From: Plakobranchus ocellatus | Taxonomy: Eukaryota; Mollusca; Gastropoda; Plakobranchidae | Length of the DNA: 39,066 nt | Assembly (NCBI GenBank): GCA_019648995.1 | Contig: BLXT01004632.1 | Coordinates: 351,487-390,552, forward strand | Direction: 5' to 3' | Part shown: piece by piece, positions 1-12,100 of the stretch | How the letters are laid out: the number at the start of each line of letters is the position of its first letter | Position numbering within the stretch: position 1 is the first letter of the stretch | The notes under the pieces: model-generated | The model's database searches: none | Told to the model about the DNA's origin: nothing | What the model saw: only the letters and a program-made list of their open reading frames with translations | Translations under genes and position numbers: made by a program

Positions 1-1455
1 AATGTATTTAAGCTATATTAATAAAATCTGGACGGATTCAAGACAGAAATAAACTTGTTGGAATAAAATAAAACATTAAGACATATCTAAAATGTTGATT
101 TTTGTGAAAGAGCACACATTTTGGTTTTTCAAAAAATTTTGGAAATTGTGATGTAAGCTGAAATAAAATTCATTTAAAAAAAATGTCCTTATTGTTGATT
201 TTAAATTTTTATTGATTTGTGAGCATGCTTGAGAGGTGTGAGAAGAAGAAAAAAAATCTTAAATTTACCTTAAACATCAAAAATGTTCGTTCTTGCTTCT
301 TTCTTTTGCTTGTTAGAAGCAGTGATTCTTAGATCTAGTTTCATTTCAGATCTATCTGAGGGTCCCTTTTCAGTCATCAACAAAAAATGCGAAGTCCGGA
401 ATGATACGAAACTTTCCATGAGACTAGGAAAATGGCTATACAATAGTAACAGGCGTTTCCCGTGGCTTTTGCAGGGATAGCATGGGAGTTACAGGAGGTT
501 AAAGTTGATCCCGTAGGTGTCACGGGATCCACCCCAGCTAACAAAAGGACTTTCCCGTCACCCCTACTACGGGATCCGCCGCAATTGAGTTAAAAAATCG
601 AGGTGAAGGTTCTACAAAAGTGGAATGTAACCACGATTCTGCAATGGTGCTAGTTTAAATACTCGACCAAGCGGCTAACCTTCAGAGACTAGTAAAAGTC
701 AATTTTTTAAAAAGGAACCATCTGTTGAATCAGTCCAGCTTTCTCTATATTTCGGCTTCAGAACGCTTTAAATTATTTATCAACCGTGGGTGGTTTTAAA
801 AACATTTTTGCATATCTTATGAATAAACAAGATCTCTTTACAAAAATGTGCTGTGTAGGGCAGCTTTGAAAATGTAACTTTTGCAAACAATTAGGGAAGA
901 ACATGCTGTTTATTGTGTATTGTATACTTGTAGTTTCAAAATACCCCTGGCCAAACCAAAATTATAATGTTTAAATGAAAATGATTTCCAATCTCTAGAG
1001 TTTTGCTTTATACATGTACGTGTTCTATTGTATACTTTCAATTTCATGCTTTTTAACTGCTGATGACTACTCAGAACAAGTTTTAAACCATCTTTACCAT
1101 GGAAAATATGCAGCAAACCAAATAAATGTTATTCTTAACTTCAGATCAGACATTTGATGTATACAGTTTAAAAATATATTGTTCTCTCTGACGAGATGAG
1201 ATTTCTTCAGTTACTTCAGATTTGAGCTATTCTTTGATTCCCTCAACAAATGTACGACAGAAGGCGCAGCAGTGTATATTGATGTATTCTGCCCAGTTGA
1301 GTTCAATGTGGTCTCCAGAATTTTCTTATCTTATCTGTTTTTGCCCATTTTTTGGAATAAATCCTTCTACACCTACATCATTTTGGTTTTAATGCATTTT
1401 CCTGTGAGTTATGGCATAGCCTTTATTTTCTCTTGAAAAAATTTTTTAAAACTAA
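1..1455. other. AT-rich intergenic sequence, no gene seen
   Basis: No convincing coding frame is seen on either strand; the open frames are under 80 codons and lack motifs. At about 490-590 the word ACGGGATCC occurs twice within about 50 bp next to CCCGT words, which looks like a small degenerate repeat. The rest is unrecognised. Confidence 0.5.
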
Positions 1456-1611
1456 GGGGCGCCGCTGGCACAGTGGACATCGAATTCACTCTGAGATCTG
1501 CAGGGACTCTTCTGTTGCAAAATGAGCCCTGCCACCGAACCATGACCTGACAGGGGGCCTGAAAGCCTGAGATCATCTTGTTGTGGACTGGGTATATACA
1601 AAAAAAAAAAA
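1456..1611 (+). repeat. tRNA-derived SINE, copy 1
   Basis: The head contains TGGCACAGTGG, a fit to the RNA polymerase III A box. The body (CTGAGATCTGCAGGGACTC) and the tail GCCTGAGATCATCTTG, TTGTGGACTGG, then an A-run at 1599-1611, match the reverse complement of 25251-25378. The B-box region is worn here (ACCGAACCATGA), while the second copy keeps GGTTCAAGCC. Confidence 0.75.
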
Positions 1612-4419
1612 CCCTTTTCAAACTAAATATATTGAAGTCAAACATAGTTACTGTGTAGATCTTGTAATTGTGAACATAAAGATGTGTTTATTTTGTCTCT
1701 ACCTTTATTTTTAAGAAAGTTATGCCAATTTTAAAAATTGAAAAAATGCATAATTTTTGTAAAGTGACAAACAGCTGTTTTCAGACAACCATAATTTTGA
1801 AAATATACCCCACATGGACAAAACTCTTTTTACACCATTTCAGGTACTCACACAACACATGCAATTTTTTTCAGGGATGTAAAAAAATTAAAAACATTCA
1901 GTTTATAGGCTTAAAATAAAAGTGCCCCGAAAGCAAATTTGAGCAATTTTGACAAGGGAGGTAAAAATACACCCAAATAGGCATATTTTAAAAAAATTGT
2001 ATAAAATCCAAAAATTAACATACAGGACAAAAAAAACCCCACCAAAATGTTAAGGAAAACAAGCTTAACATTATCAATGTTATTTTTTAAGGTCAGAATT
2101 TATATATTTGACTGACCTACTAGCATTAGACCAAAAACATCTTTTGCAAGTATTTTTTCAAATTGCTGTGGCTCACCATTGGCTCAAATGCTTCCAAATT
2201 TCACACATGAAAAGAAAAATGGTCATAATATATGCTGTTCGAGTTTGGCTTCGAAATTTTAACATTTACCATAATTTTAGCCCTTCTTTTTTCTTTAATT
2301 TACAAAAATAAGTACTTTTGGCCAAATTTTTTAAAGCAAATTTATACCAAATTAAACTTTGATTTTTATTTTGTCAATCTGGCATATTTTTCACGAAATA
2401 TTTTGAATGGGGCAGAAGCGATCAAAGGGTAAAGTTGAGAGGGGTCAAAATCTTACTTTGCTCAACTAGAAATAGCCGTTTTCATGGGGTTTTTCCATGG
2501 TTAACTGCACAACTGCCTCAACCATTACAAACATAAAAAAAACACATTCACAAAGAAGAAGACACAAGCTTTCATTTCATATATTTTATTGCATGATTAA
2601 ACACGAATTTCATGGTGTACGGCGAGTGGGAAAACACACTATTTGTTAGATCTAGACAGCGCAAATCTAGATTTGAGCTGTGCTGAATGGCAGTTTGGAG
2701 TACTTATTTATAGGGATCAGAGCCACAGTCTGGGAGTGTTCCGTCTATGAGACATACAAACACTTTACCTAAAGCTTCCTTGACCCACACATCTAGTATT
2801 AAGTAATAATAATCATGAAAGTAGAACAGAAAACAAATCAAAACAAACAAAAACCCTAAAAGAATAAGCAAACACCATTGTCACGATTGTGTGCTCACGT
2901 TTTATTTCTTAACAATTCCTTTTAGACTGAAACACAAACAGACAAAATAAAACATTATATCCTTTCCAAAAACAGCTTCTTATAAAGAATTTGTTTGATA
3001 ACACTGTAAACAGTAACTGGCAAGTTTGAAAAACTGAAAAATCTTTGATATGCAATTCAATTTGGATGATATTGACATTGCTTGGACTGTTGATTTCATG
3101 CGGATATACAGAGAATGATATGTGACAGCCCTTCAATATCTGCTACTTTCTTCCTCAGCTTGAGCCAAAATGTACAGACTTATTCAACAGCCCAACTTTC
3201 AGGCAACATTAGCCTGTCAACAAAGGATATACACATTTCTTTTTCCTTTTTTGCAAAATCTTTAGACATTAAATATTGAACTAAGCATGATATTTGATTG
3301 GTGATTGTATAAATAAAATATTCTTTGTGACCACAAGTCTTTAGGAATGCTATAATGCTGGAACCTCCCAAATCTTAGGAAACTCTCTGACAATGCATCA
3401 AAAGTTCAACAATAAGCACATTTTCTTCACTAATGCAAAGCAATCTAGATATATAAAAATCCATACAATTGTGGAGGACTAAAGTTAAACGGCAGAGACA
3501 AAGCAATTCTTTTTGCTCTTGAGAGGACGCTTTGTCCATCCTTTCCTGTCAGCCTCTCAGGCCTTGCCTCGAGGAAGAGATCTCTTTCTAAAAATCCTAA
3601 CCCTAGGCCTCACGAGGGCCAGCTTTTCTAGAAAGGCTAACCCATCAAACATGGGATTTAGTCTTAAGACAACAGTCTGGGGTACAGGGCCTCTACTGCA
3701 TTGAAATTATGTTTTGGAGGTGAACAATGACGAGCATAAGAGAATAAATTAAAAAAAAAAAAAAGAAAGAAAAAAAAAAACCAGCAATTAAGCAAAAGAA
3801 GACCCATTACCATTAATTCATTGGCACAAAAATAATTTTCTCAAAGCTGTGATTAAAAGTATAATTGGCTTTAAAGAGATAGAAACAAGGCAAAAAGTCA
3901 GAAATTCGATTTAGATCGGAAAACTGGCATCCCTGTATTATTAAGCAATGTACATGCAATACTGGTCTCACTGATCAAAATAAGAATGGAAATGTCGTCA
4001 AGTTTGTTATTTTTCTGTCACTTCTGCTGTTACAATCACAGAGAAAATCCTATCATTTACATTTTCCTCAAACATATCAACTCAATGTTTGTTTATTTAT
4101 CTATTTATCAATCCAAGCAAATTCTTGTAATATCTTAGTGCACTATTTCTATCTAGATGAAACAACATTCAAGTTCACAAGGATCTCTAGAACTTTGTGT
4201 GATGATTTAACCAAACATTTCCTTTTCCTGTAATAATGAGTGACTTTTAAATTTTGATTTTTTTCACTTTTGTACGGTCTTTGATTTCTTTTAATCAAAT
4301 AGGCAACAATATGATTTAGTGTAAAAAAATATTGAGACCTTAGTAAAAAAATAATATTTTATATATGGGTCAAAATCAGAATTGGCGTCCACCTTTTGTG
4401 ACATATGGTAAAAAATTCA
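1612..4419. other. Intergenic AT-rich sequence, possible minus-strand 3' UTR piece
   Basis: No coding gene recognised. Between about 2585 and 3720 base composition is a little less AT-biased, and a minus-strand AATAAA (2590-2585) sits at the low end, so this could be 3' UTR of a minus-strand transcript. No coding exon was found to attach to it except the distant kinase gene. A run of A with some G at about 3750-3781 is simple sequence. Confidence 0.3.
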
Positions 4420-6475
4420 ACCATTACTGATTTTATTGAAACTGTCACCATATATAACTTGATGTATGGGCTTCTAGTATTAGTCAAAATCAATGTCTTA
4501 TTCCGCCCATGTGAAAAGTTAAGAGCCATCATAAATAGTAAGACTGTGTACGTTACTCGTAACACCGTCACACATAGAATTAAGGTACATTGTATCAATA
4601 ACATGAGATAAATCCACAAAAACCGTTCTGAAGACCAAAGGGTGGCTTAGCACAATCATTTAAACACAGATTTATTCGCTATAACAGAGCTCAAGCTGGA
4701 CAGAGAACAGTTAGTTCAACTGTGTACGTTATGTAACACCAAAGAATTTAGTACTACTACAAACTTTTTAAAATTTACAAGAAAAACTTAATTATTATAC
4801 AAAAAGAAACGTCCATGGCATTGTACAGATATTATTTTCTCAATATGTACAGAATAGATTTATATACCATGAAAATACAACGCTGGCAAACACAAAAACT
4901 CTCTGAAAGGAGTACGTTATGTAGCACCAAATTTCTACAACAAGATAACATAGTGCTGTTGAAAGCATCTGTAACATTAAACTGATAAGGAATTTCGTTG
5001 AATCTGTAAGTTAATGTATGGGCTATTTATACTCGTCAAAATCAATGCATTATGCCATCTATAGAGCCATAATAATTAATAAGACTGTGTACGTTACTTG
5101 TAACACCGTCACACATTAACTAAGGCACATTCTAACAGAAACTGGGATAAATCCACAAAAAGCGGTCCCAAGCCAAGGGGTGTCTTAGCACAATCATTTA
5201 AACACAGATTTATTTGCTGTATCATAGCTCAAGGTGGACAGAGAACAGTTAGATCAACTGTGTACGTTATGTAACACGAAGCCATTCAATATTGCTACAT
5301 GCAGTTTAAAATTTACAAGACAAAATTTGAGCATCATGCAAAAAGAAACGTCCATGGCATTATACAGCGTTATTCTAGAATTAGTCAAATTCAATGTCTT
5401 ATTCCGCCCATGTGAAAAGTTAGCACCATCATAAATAGTTAAGATTGTGTACGTTACTCGTAACACCGTCACACATGAAATTAAGGCATATTATAACAAA
5501 AACATGAGATAAATCCACACACACAAAAAAAAACCGCTTCGAAGACCAAGGGTTGGCTTAGCACAATCATTTAAACACAGATTTATTCGCTGTAACAGAG
5601 CTCAAGCTGGACAGAGAACTGTTAGTTCAACTGTGTACGTTATGTAACACCAAAGAATTTAGTACTGCTACAAGCATTTTAAAATTTACAAGAAAAACTT
5701 AATTATTATACAAAAAGAAAAGTCCATGGCATTGTACAGATATTATTTTCTCAAAATGTACAAAATAGATTTATATACCATGGAAATACAAGGCTGCAAA
5801 CACAAGAACTTTCTGAAAGGAGTACGTTATGTAGCACCAAATTTCAGAAACAAGATAAAATAGTGTTCTTGAAAGCATCTGTAACATAAAACTGATAAGG
5901 AATTTCGTTGAAATTGTTACCATCTTTAACTTAATGTAGGGGCTATTTATACTCGACAAAATCAATGCATTATGCCATCTATAGAGCCATAATAATTAAT
6001 AAGACTGTGTGCGTTACTTGTAACACCGTCACACATTAACTAAGGCACATTCTAACAAAAACATGGGATAAATCCACAAAAAGCAGTCTGATGCGAAGGG
6101 GTGTCTTAGCACAATCAATTTGACACAGATTTAGTTGATGTTACACAGCTCAAGGTGGACAAAGTAAACTTAGATCGACTGTGTACGTTACGTAACACGA
6201 AACCATTCAATACTGTTACATACAGTTTAAAAAATTTACAAGAAAAACTTAATTATTATACAAAAAGAAACGTCCATGGGATTGTACAGATATTATTTTC
6301 TCGAAATATACAGAATAGATTTATGACATAAAATTACAATGCTTGCAAACACAAAAACTCTCTGAAGGAGTACATTATGTAGCACCAAATTTCTGAAACA
6401 AGATAACATAGTGCTTTTGAAAGCATCTGTAGCATAAAACTGGCAAGAGATTGTGTTGAAATCGTCACCGTCTAC
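4420..6475. repeat. Tandem array A: four units in dimeric higher-order order
   Basis: Matching landmarks recur as alternating types. The motif GTGTACGTTACTCGTAACACC starts at 4546 and 5447, and its CTTG variant at 5087 and 6007. A second palindromic motif (TGTGTACGTTAYGTAACAC) lies at 4721, 5259, 5632 and 6180, and a third (GAGTACRTTATGTAGCACC) near 4910, 5820 and 6369. Units 1 and 3 share one version of the head and units 2 and 4 another, so the repeat period is a dimer of about 900-920 bp. Unit 2 lacks its last part. No coding capacity is seen. Confidence 0.85.
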
Positions 6476-7500
6476 TACGGGGAAAAAATATGACTCTCTA
6501 ATTGGATCTTGTAGATCTTAATCTAAATCTTAACGTAAGTTATGAATCACCAAGAAAACGTACGCATTTGACATCTAACAATAAATCACCACTGGCGCGT
6601 CGAATTAAGAAAAAATCAGCTAGTGGTATTGGTATTTGTTCAATATGAAAAGAAAAAGAAAGATCATGTTATGGCACATAATAAAAAAAAAAAGAACATT
6701 TGTGACAATCATGCCTTCGTACGTTATGCAAGAACGAGCGTTTTCGTGCCACATAACATACTCCTCTGCTTTTCCCACAATTAGCTCTACGTTAGATCGG
6801 AAAACAGCTAGCGCCTTTTCTATCATTGTTCATTTCAGAACTATAATTTAATGGGGAAATAATATGACTTACTGACTGGATCTTATAGGTCTTATTCTAC
6901 TTCTTAGTGTAAGTTATGAATCACCAAGGAAACATTGTTTCGTAACGTTCGCATTTGAAATCTAACAATAAATTTCCACCGGCGCGTCAAATTAAGAAAA
7001 GATCAGCTAGTGGTATTGGTATTTGTTCAAAATTTAAACAACAAGAAAGCTCGTTTTACGGCACATTATAAAAAAGACCTCCGTGACAATCGGGCCTATG
7101 TACGTTATCCAAATACAAGCGTTTCGTGCTATGTAACATACTCCTATGCTTTTTTCACAATTGGCACTTGGTTGGATCGGAACTTACCTAACACCTTTTC
7201 TTTTATTAACCATTTAAGAATCATGGGAAAAATAAGACCCACTAACTGGATTTTGTAGATCTTAATCTAGATCGTAGCGCCAGTTATGAATCACTAAGAA
7301 AATATTGTACCGTAACGTACAAATTTAAAATTTAACAATAAAGCATTTGCGCGTCGCTGTTATATAGATCAACTAGTTGTATTGTTCTTTGTTCATTACT
7401 GATACTACAAGAAAGCACGTCGTGCGGCACATCAAAAAGATAACCTCTGTGACAATCGTGCCTACGTACTTCAAATACGAGAGTCTCCGTCACCGGTTAA
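6476..7500. repeat. Tandem array B: about 373-bp units, three copies
   Basis: Units begin at 6479, 6852 and 7224 with GGGRAAAWAATATGAC-like sequence. They share GTTATGAATCACYAAG (6536, 6912, 7283), GGCGCGTC near 6594 and 6981 (degenerate GCGCGTC near 7331), and GTGACAATC in front of a TACGTTAT/TACGTAC word (6702, 7084, 7449). The third unit is shorter and more worn. The array abuts array A with no clear junction sequence. Short open frames inside are not conserved between units and are not genes. Confidence 0.8.
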
Positions 7501-8781
7501 AAAAAAAAAAAATAACATAGTCTGAGGGACCAATTTACGATTTTTTATTAGCCTCAGCCAGTAAAAAAGCCAACTGGAACCTTTCTTTTCTTTTACATGC
7601 TTTGGATGGGTAAATGTGTGTGTGTGTGTGTGCGTGCGTTTCTCTCATTTTATTTATTTTTTTTGTTACTTTCGGGGGGTGCGGGAGCTGGGAAAGAAGT
7701 ATCGTTGAAAGAAGGACATGATCAAAAGCGCAGTGTATACAATTTAGAGCCAAGTAACAAAAAAATTTAAATGCTTACAAGGGGTTAAGTATAAAAAATA
7801 ACTGTTGAAGTTTAGCACGCGGTCCCGAACACGGCACATTTCAATTTTTTTTAAATTATATTTTTTTCTAGAGTATTGTGAATGTTGTCCGTATTACCTA
7901 CTTAGATCAAAACTTTTAAACTGATACCGACATTCTTCTATAGTTTCATCTAGTCCAAACGCGATTTAGTGGGCTTTTTTTTTAATTATTGAAAAGATGA
8001 GCTCACACTGAAATATTTGTTTTAACCCTTTTTATCTGACAGAAAAACCCTACTAAAACAAATGTGTACGTTATAGAATAACAAAGTGTCGTGTTATGTC
8101 ACTTACGCGCGTGTACGTTATTTTCTACTATCTGAACACCAAACTTATCTGGCTTGTCAACACCCCTTTCTTCCTTTGTCCAAGAGGTTTTCAATGCTCG
8201 AGATTCTCAGGTTCAACTGAGTCTATTGAAAAATGTGAAAAAAGCCGGTTAAAGTCGGCTCTGTCAATCACTGGCCAACTGAAATCTCGCGTACGTTACG
8301 AAAGTGTAACACGATTTTGGACTTGAGGCTTCTAACCGCAATTAGTGAGTCCCGTTTTTTTTATTACCGCGTTTTTTTTTAAAATTTGATAGTTTGGCTA
8401 TTTGTCTTTCATGTGAAACGCGGCATTAAGAAAAATAAAGCATAAATAAACAAACGAACGATGTTTTAAAAATAGATCAAAATGTAACACCAAAATAACG
8501 TACACAGTGACCTATACGCCACTAGGAAGAGAGGAGCACTCTCCCCGCGAGGCACTGTGTGGCTGTGCACTATGGCTGGCCTATGTAAATGAGGCCAGTT
8601 AGCAGTTTATAACTCTTTGCATTTTCGGGGGAGGGGAGGTAAAGAGAGGCCCCCCATACAAATATGAGTGTCTATGAGCATCAGCAAAAATAAGTTACTA
8701 ACAGACAGGAGTATTTCCATGCAGCTCAACTGAGTCATCAATCAATACCACTTTTCCTTTACCCTGATCATTGCCCATGCA
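7501..8781. other. Spacer beyond the kinase stop, with more TACGTTA words
   Basis: Holds a short GT run (7615-7634) and further single copies of the array word: GTGTACGTTAT near 8063 and 8108, CGTACGTTACG near 8289, and inverted GTAACACC...AACGTACAC near 8483-8507. Part of it must be the 3' UTR of the kinase; a minus-strand AATAAA lies at 8365-8360, about 420 bases after the stop, but the true poly(A) site is unknown. Confidence 0.4.
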
Positions 8782-9125
8782 CTATGTAGGGGGATCAGGT
8801 GGACGGGGTTCTTCTTTCCCCAACATCTCCTCCTCCAGGGATTTAGGGTTGGTAGAAGTGAACACCGAAGCTTTGAGATCAAAGCTGCTGTTCAAACAAT
8901 TTCCAGATGGAGGATGAACATCAACCTGATATCGCTCACCCGAGAAAAGGTAAGCTGACTTGCCAGATGGCCTTGGCCCCATCTCCTCCCTATGCAGTAC
9001 AAAATCACCCGTTGCATCACACCCCTGGATCACCTCATTGTTAGATGAGGCTTCCACATGCCCGTGAGAGGCAGGTGGAGCTGGACCTTGCTTGGGATGA
9101 GGGCAAACTTGACCTGAAGGACAAC
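8782..9125 (-). CDS. Kinase gene last coding exon: C-terminal tail (residues 415-528, stop)
   Basis: The acceptor is TCTCCATTACAG at 9126. The frame from exon 9 continues as GCPSGQVCPHPKQGPAPP and ends EEPRPPDPPT then TAG (8784-8782). The tail is rich in Pro, Ser and Cys, has an acidic EEEML patch near the end, and matches no domain I know; it is probably a flexible binding tail. A longer open frame reads through the acceptor into intron sequence, so exon start was set by splice consensus plus frame. Confidence 0.85.
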
Positions 9126-12100
9126 CTGTAATGGAGAGAAAGTTTTGAAACAACCTTGATAACATCCCCTGCCCAATCAGAAAGTAAGACTGCTTCATTA
9201 ATCGATTTGACTACAGGTTAACTTCAGAATTGTCACAAGTATCAAACTTTACCTGAATGCAGAAAAAAAAAACCCAATAAAAAAATGTACTTAAAAAAAG
9301 AAAAGCCATGGGAGACAAGAGAGAGAGAGAGAGGGGGGGTGACAGCTGATGCATGACATTTAAAGAAAAAAATTTTTAAATCAATATCATTTTTAGGGCT
9401 ACTCAGAAAACAGTACAAATCTTGGCAATTTGGGTGCTATTTCAGAATCTCTTCAATTAAAAAAAAAAAATCCATATTAGTAGTATTCTCAAATAATAAA
9501 AGAAAAAAGCAGGAAAATATAGGGAAAAAGTGAAAGATCTAAGGACACTTGGAAATAAAAGAATAACTGAAAATTTTTAAAAAATTGATCCGCAAAAAAA
9601 AAAAGACATATGAATTAGAAAGGATGCAGTTAAGTTTCTTTTTTTTTTTTTTTTTTGCTTGTTTTTTATGTCAATTGGTAATTTCCCTTAATAATAATGT
9701 ATTTTACTACTCAAACAAAATTTAATTATTTCCCTTTAACACAGCATCATAACATTTTTCGTAACCATTTCAAAATATGTGAGTTAGTCTGAGAAAGTCA
9801 GTTGTATGGTGAAGGTATATCAAAATTGAGTTTGATGTGTTTTCACAGTGTGGCATTTTCTGAATACTTTAAAACTTATTTGACCTTAATATGTTGATTT
9901 TCTGATTTTTGGTGAATTTTTATGTATCCAAAATCTAAGAAAATTGATTTCGAGAAAATCGCATTTAAATTCTCTCAAAATGTGACAAATTCCATTTACC
10001 ATATACTATTAAAAACTCGAAATAAAATATTTTGAAGCATTTATTCAACTTAAGAACTAAGTATAATGTCGAAAAAAGTATGAAGAACAAGACAAAAGCA
10101 AAAGTACTATTTTGTTGGGGGTAAAAATTTTTCCATGTTTTGGGCCTCATAACTCAGTTTGGCTTCCCTTCACCCACGCGACTGATTTTGTCAGACCCTC
10201 ACACATATTTTAAATGATTTAAATTTTCTACAAATATTAATTAAAATTGGAATCCCTCCCTAATTTATCTACTGAAAATATGTGGCACGCGTTTTAAGCT
10301 TTAAAATTCCTTAGATTTTCCATATGAAGACCAGCAGAACCTGATTTTACAGAATGTCGAGATTTCTCTTTATGGTAGTGCCAAGATTTTCCAGAATTGT
10401 GTCTCTTAATGAGTTTCACGTAAAGCTTAGAGGACATAAAACAGGGGAAGGTTTTTGCCAGCATTCCATAAGGTGCACGAATCTTACTTACTTTTCAGCA
10501 CAAAAATTTTCATGGATATTAGTGATCCAAATTGCTATAACTTGAGTTTAAAATGCATTATTTGATGACCAATTTTCTTGCTTTTAATTTGAACATTGCA
10601 CTTTTCCCCCATTGCGCCACTATCATAGATGTAAAGTCATTATAATATGAGACAAGGTGTTGTTATTGATAGATATGAAATTTTTTTTAAATCTTAGACC
10701 TCAATCCTCATAAACGAAGGGAAAAGCTGGCCAATTTCACTTAATATTTAAGTTGAGTGGTTTGTAAGATCTTCACATCATGACTAATTTTTCCAGAACT
10801 TATTTTGAAATCATGCTACCCATATCTTGAGGCATTCCAAATTTGATGGATGGCGAATGAACTTTCTTCCTTTCACATGTTTTCTTTAATCCTTCTACTT
10901 TCTACAGAATCAATTAGTCCCATGGATACATGCATGCAAAGTTGGATTGGCTGGCAATAAGTGATACAAATGTTGTGCTGGCCTGCAAGAGGGCCTACTG
11001 CTATAGTGTGAAAACCATATATTTTTATACAATCCCAAAAACAATACTAGCATGTACTTTAGAATGAATTCTGGTCTAGTATTTCTGAATTCAATCAAAT
11101 CTATAAAAGCAGTCCGCTTCATTTAAACTTAGAATTTATGAAAGGCTTGAGATTAAATCTAGTAAATGAAATAAGAATATGGATAACTTATGTCTAGTTC
11201 TCAAAAAGTATAACGAACCATAATAATCTACCTAGACCACAACAGATAAAATGAATCTGGGACTTAAGTATGCATCAACATAGAAATTAAATTTTGCCCA
11301 TGATGGAAAAACAACGTACAGATTGTAGAAATTCTAATAAGAGTAGACAGATCCAAGAACAAGAGCTCAGCACAACTCTATCTTGATCAGATACATTTGG
11401 GCCTGCACAAAAACTGGATTAGATCTACTCACACATTTACACAAATGACAAGTAAGCTATTAGTATTACCTAGATTTAAGGAAGCTAGAGATTACAAACG
11501 TTTTCTCACAATAAATCAAGCACTTGCAAGTACATTTCTTTTAAAATGAAGGAATGCGTGCACATCAAAACCCAAGCCCAAGACAATAGATGGACAATAA
11601 CTATCAACAGGATTTTAGTAATAGCTGTCCAGGTAGCAGAATTTATGGTTTTTCATAAAACTATTTTCCTGGGCAAAACTAAAAGAAGGCAAGTCTACTT
11701 TTCTATAAGTTCCATCAAATGTTTCTCATTTTTCACTCTCAAGCAAATTCAAAGCCCAATTTTCACAATATTGGCCTTGCTTCCTATCTCCACTGGCCGC
11801 CAGTGACTAACAAGGTTGGCCCAGTCGGCAAACTTGCACCATATAGTCCTGTATCCAGTGTTCACCATTACAAAACGTCCAAAATAGTCTTAAGCTTGAT
11901 GATCTTTTGAAATGTTCAAAACGCGATTCATCACTGGTTTTTACGAATTGCTTCCAGTTTTAAAAAAAAAAAAACTAGTTTATCAACCTGCAATGTAACT
12001 GACAGCCTGATGCGCTGTTGATCGCTGCTCTTCATCGACTTTGAGACAGCTTCGCAGCACTACCTCTATCACTGGATTGTCGGGAAGATCCAGGAAACGG

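Noticed and set aside
4420-7500. CRISPR-like array
   Set aside because: Units of 370 and 550 bp with diverged copies are satellite-type tandem repeats; there are no short identical repeats with unique equal spacers.
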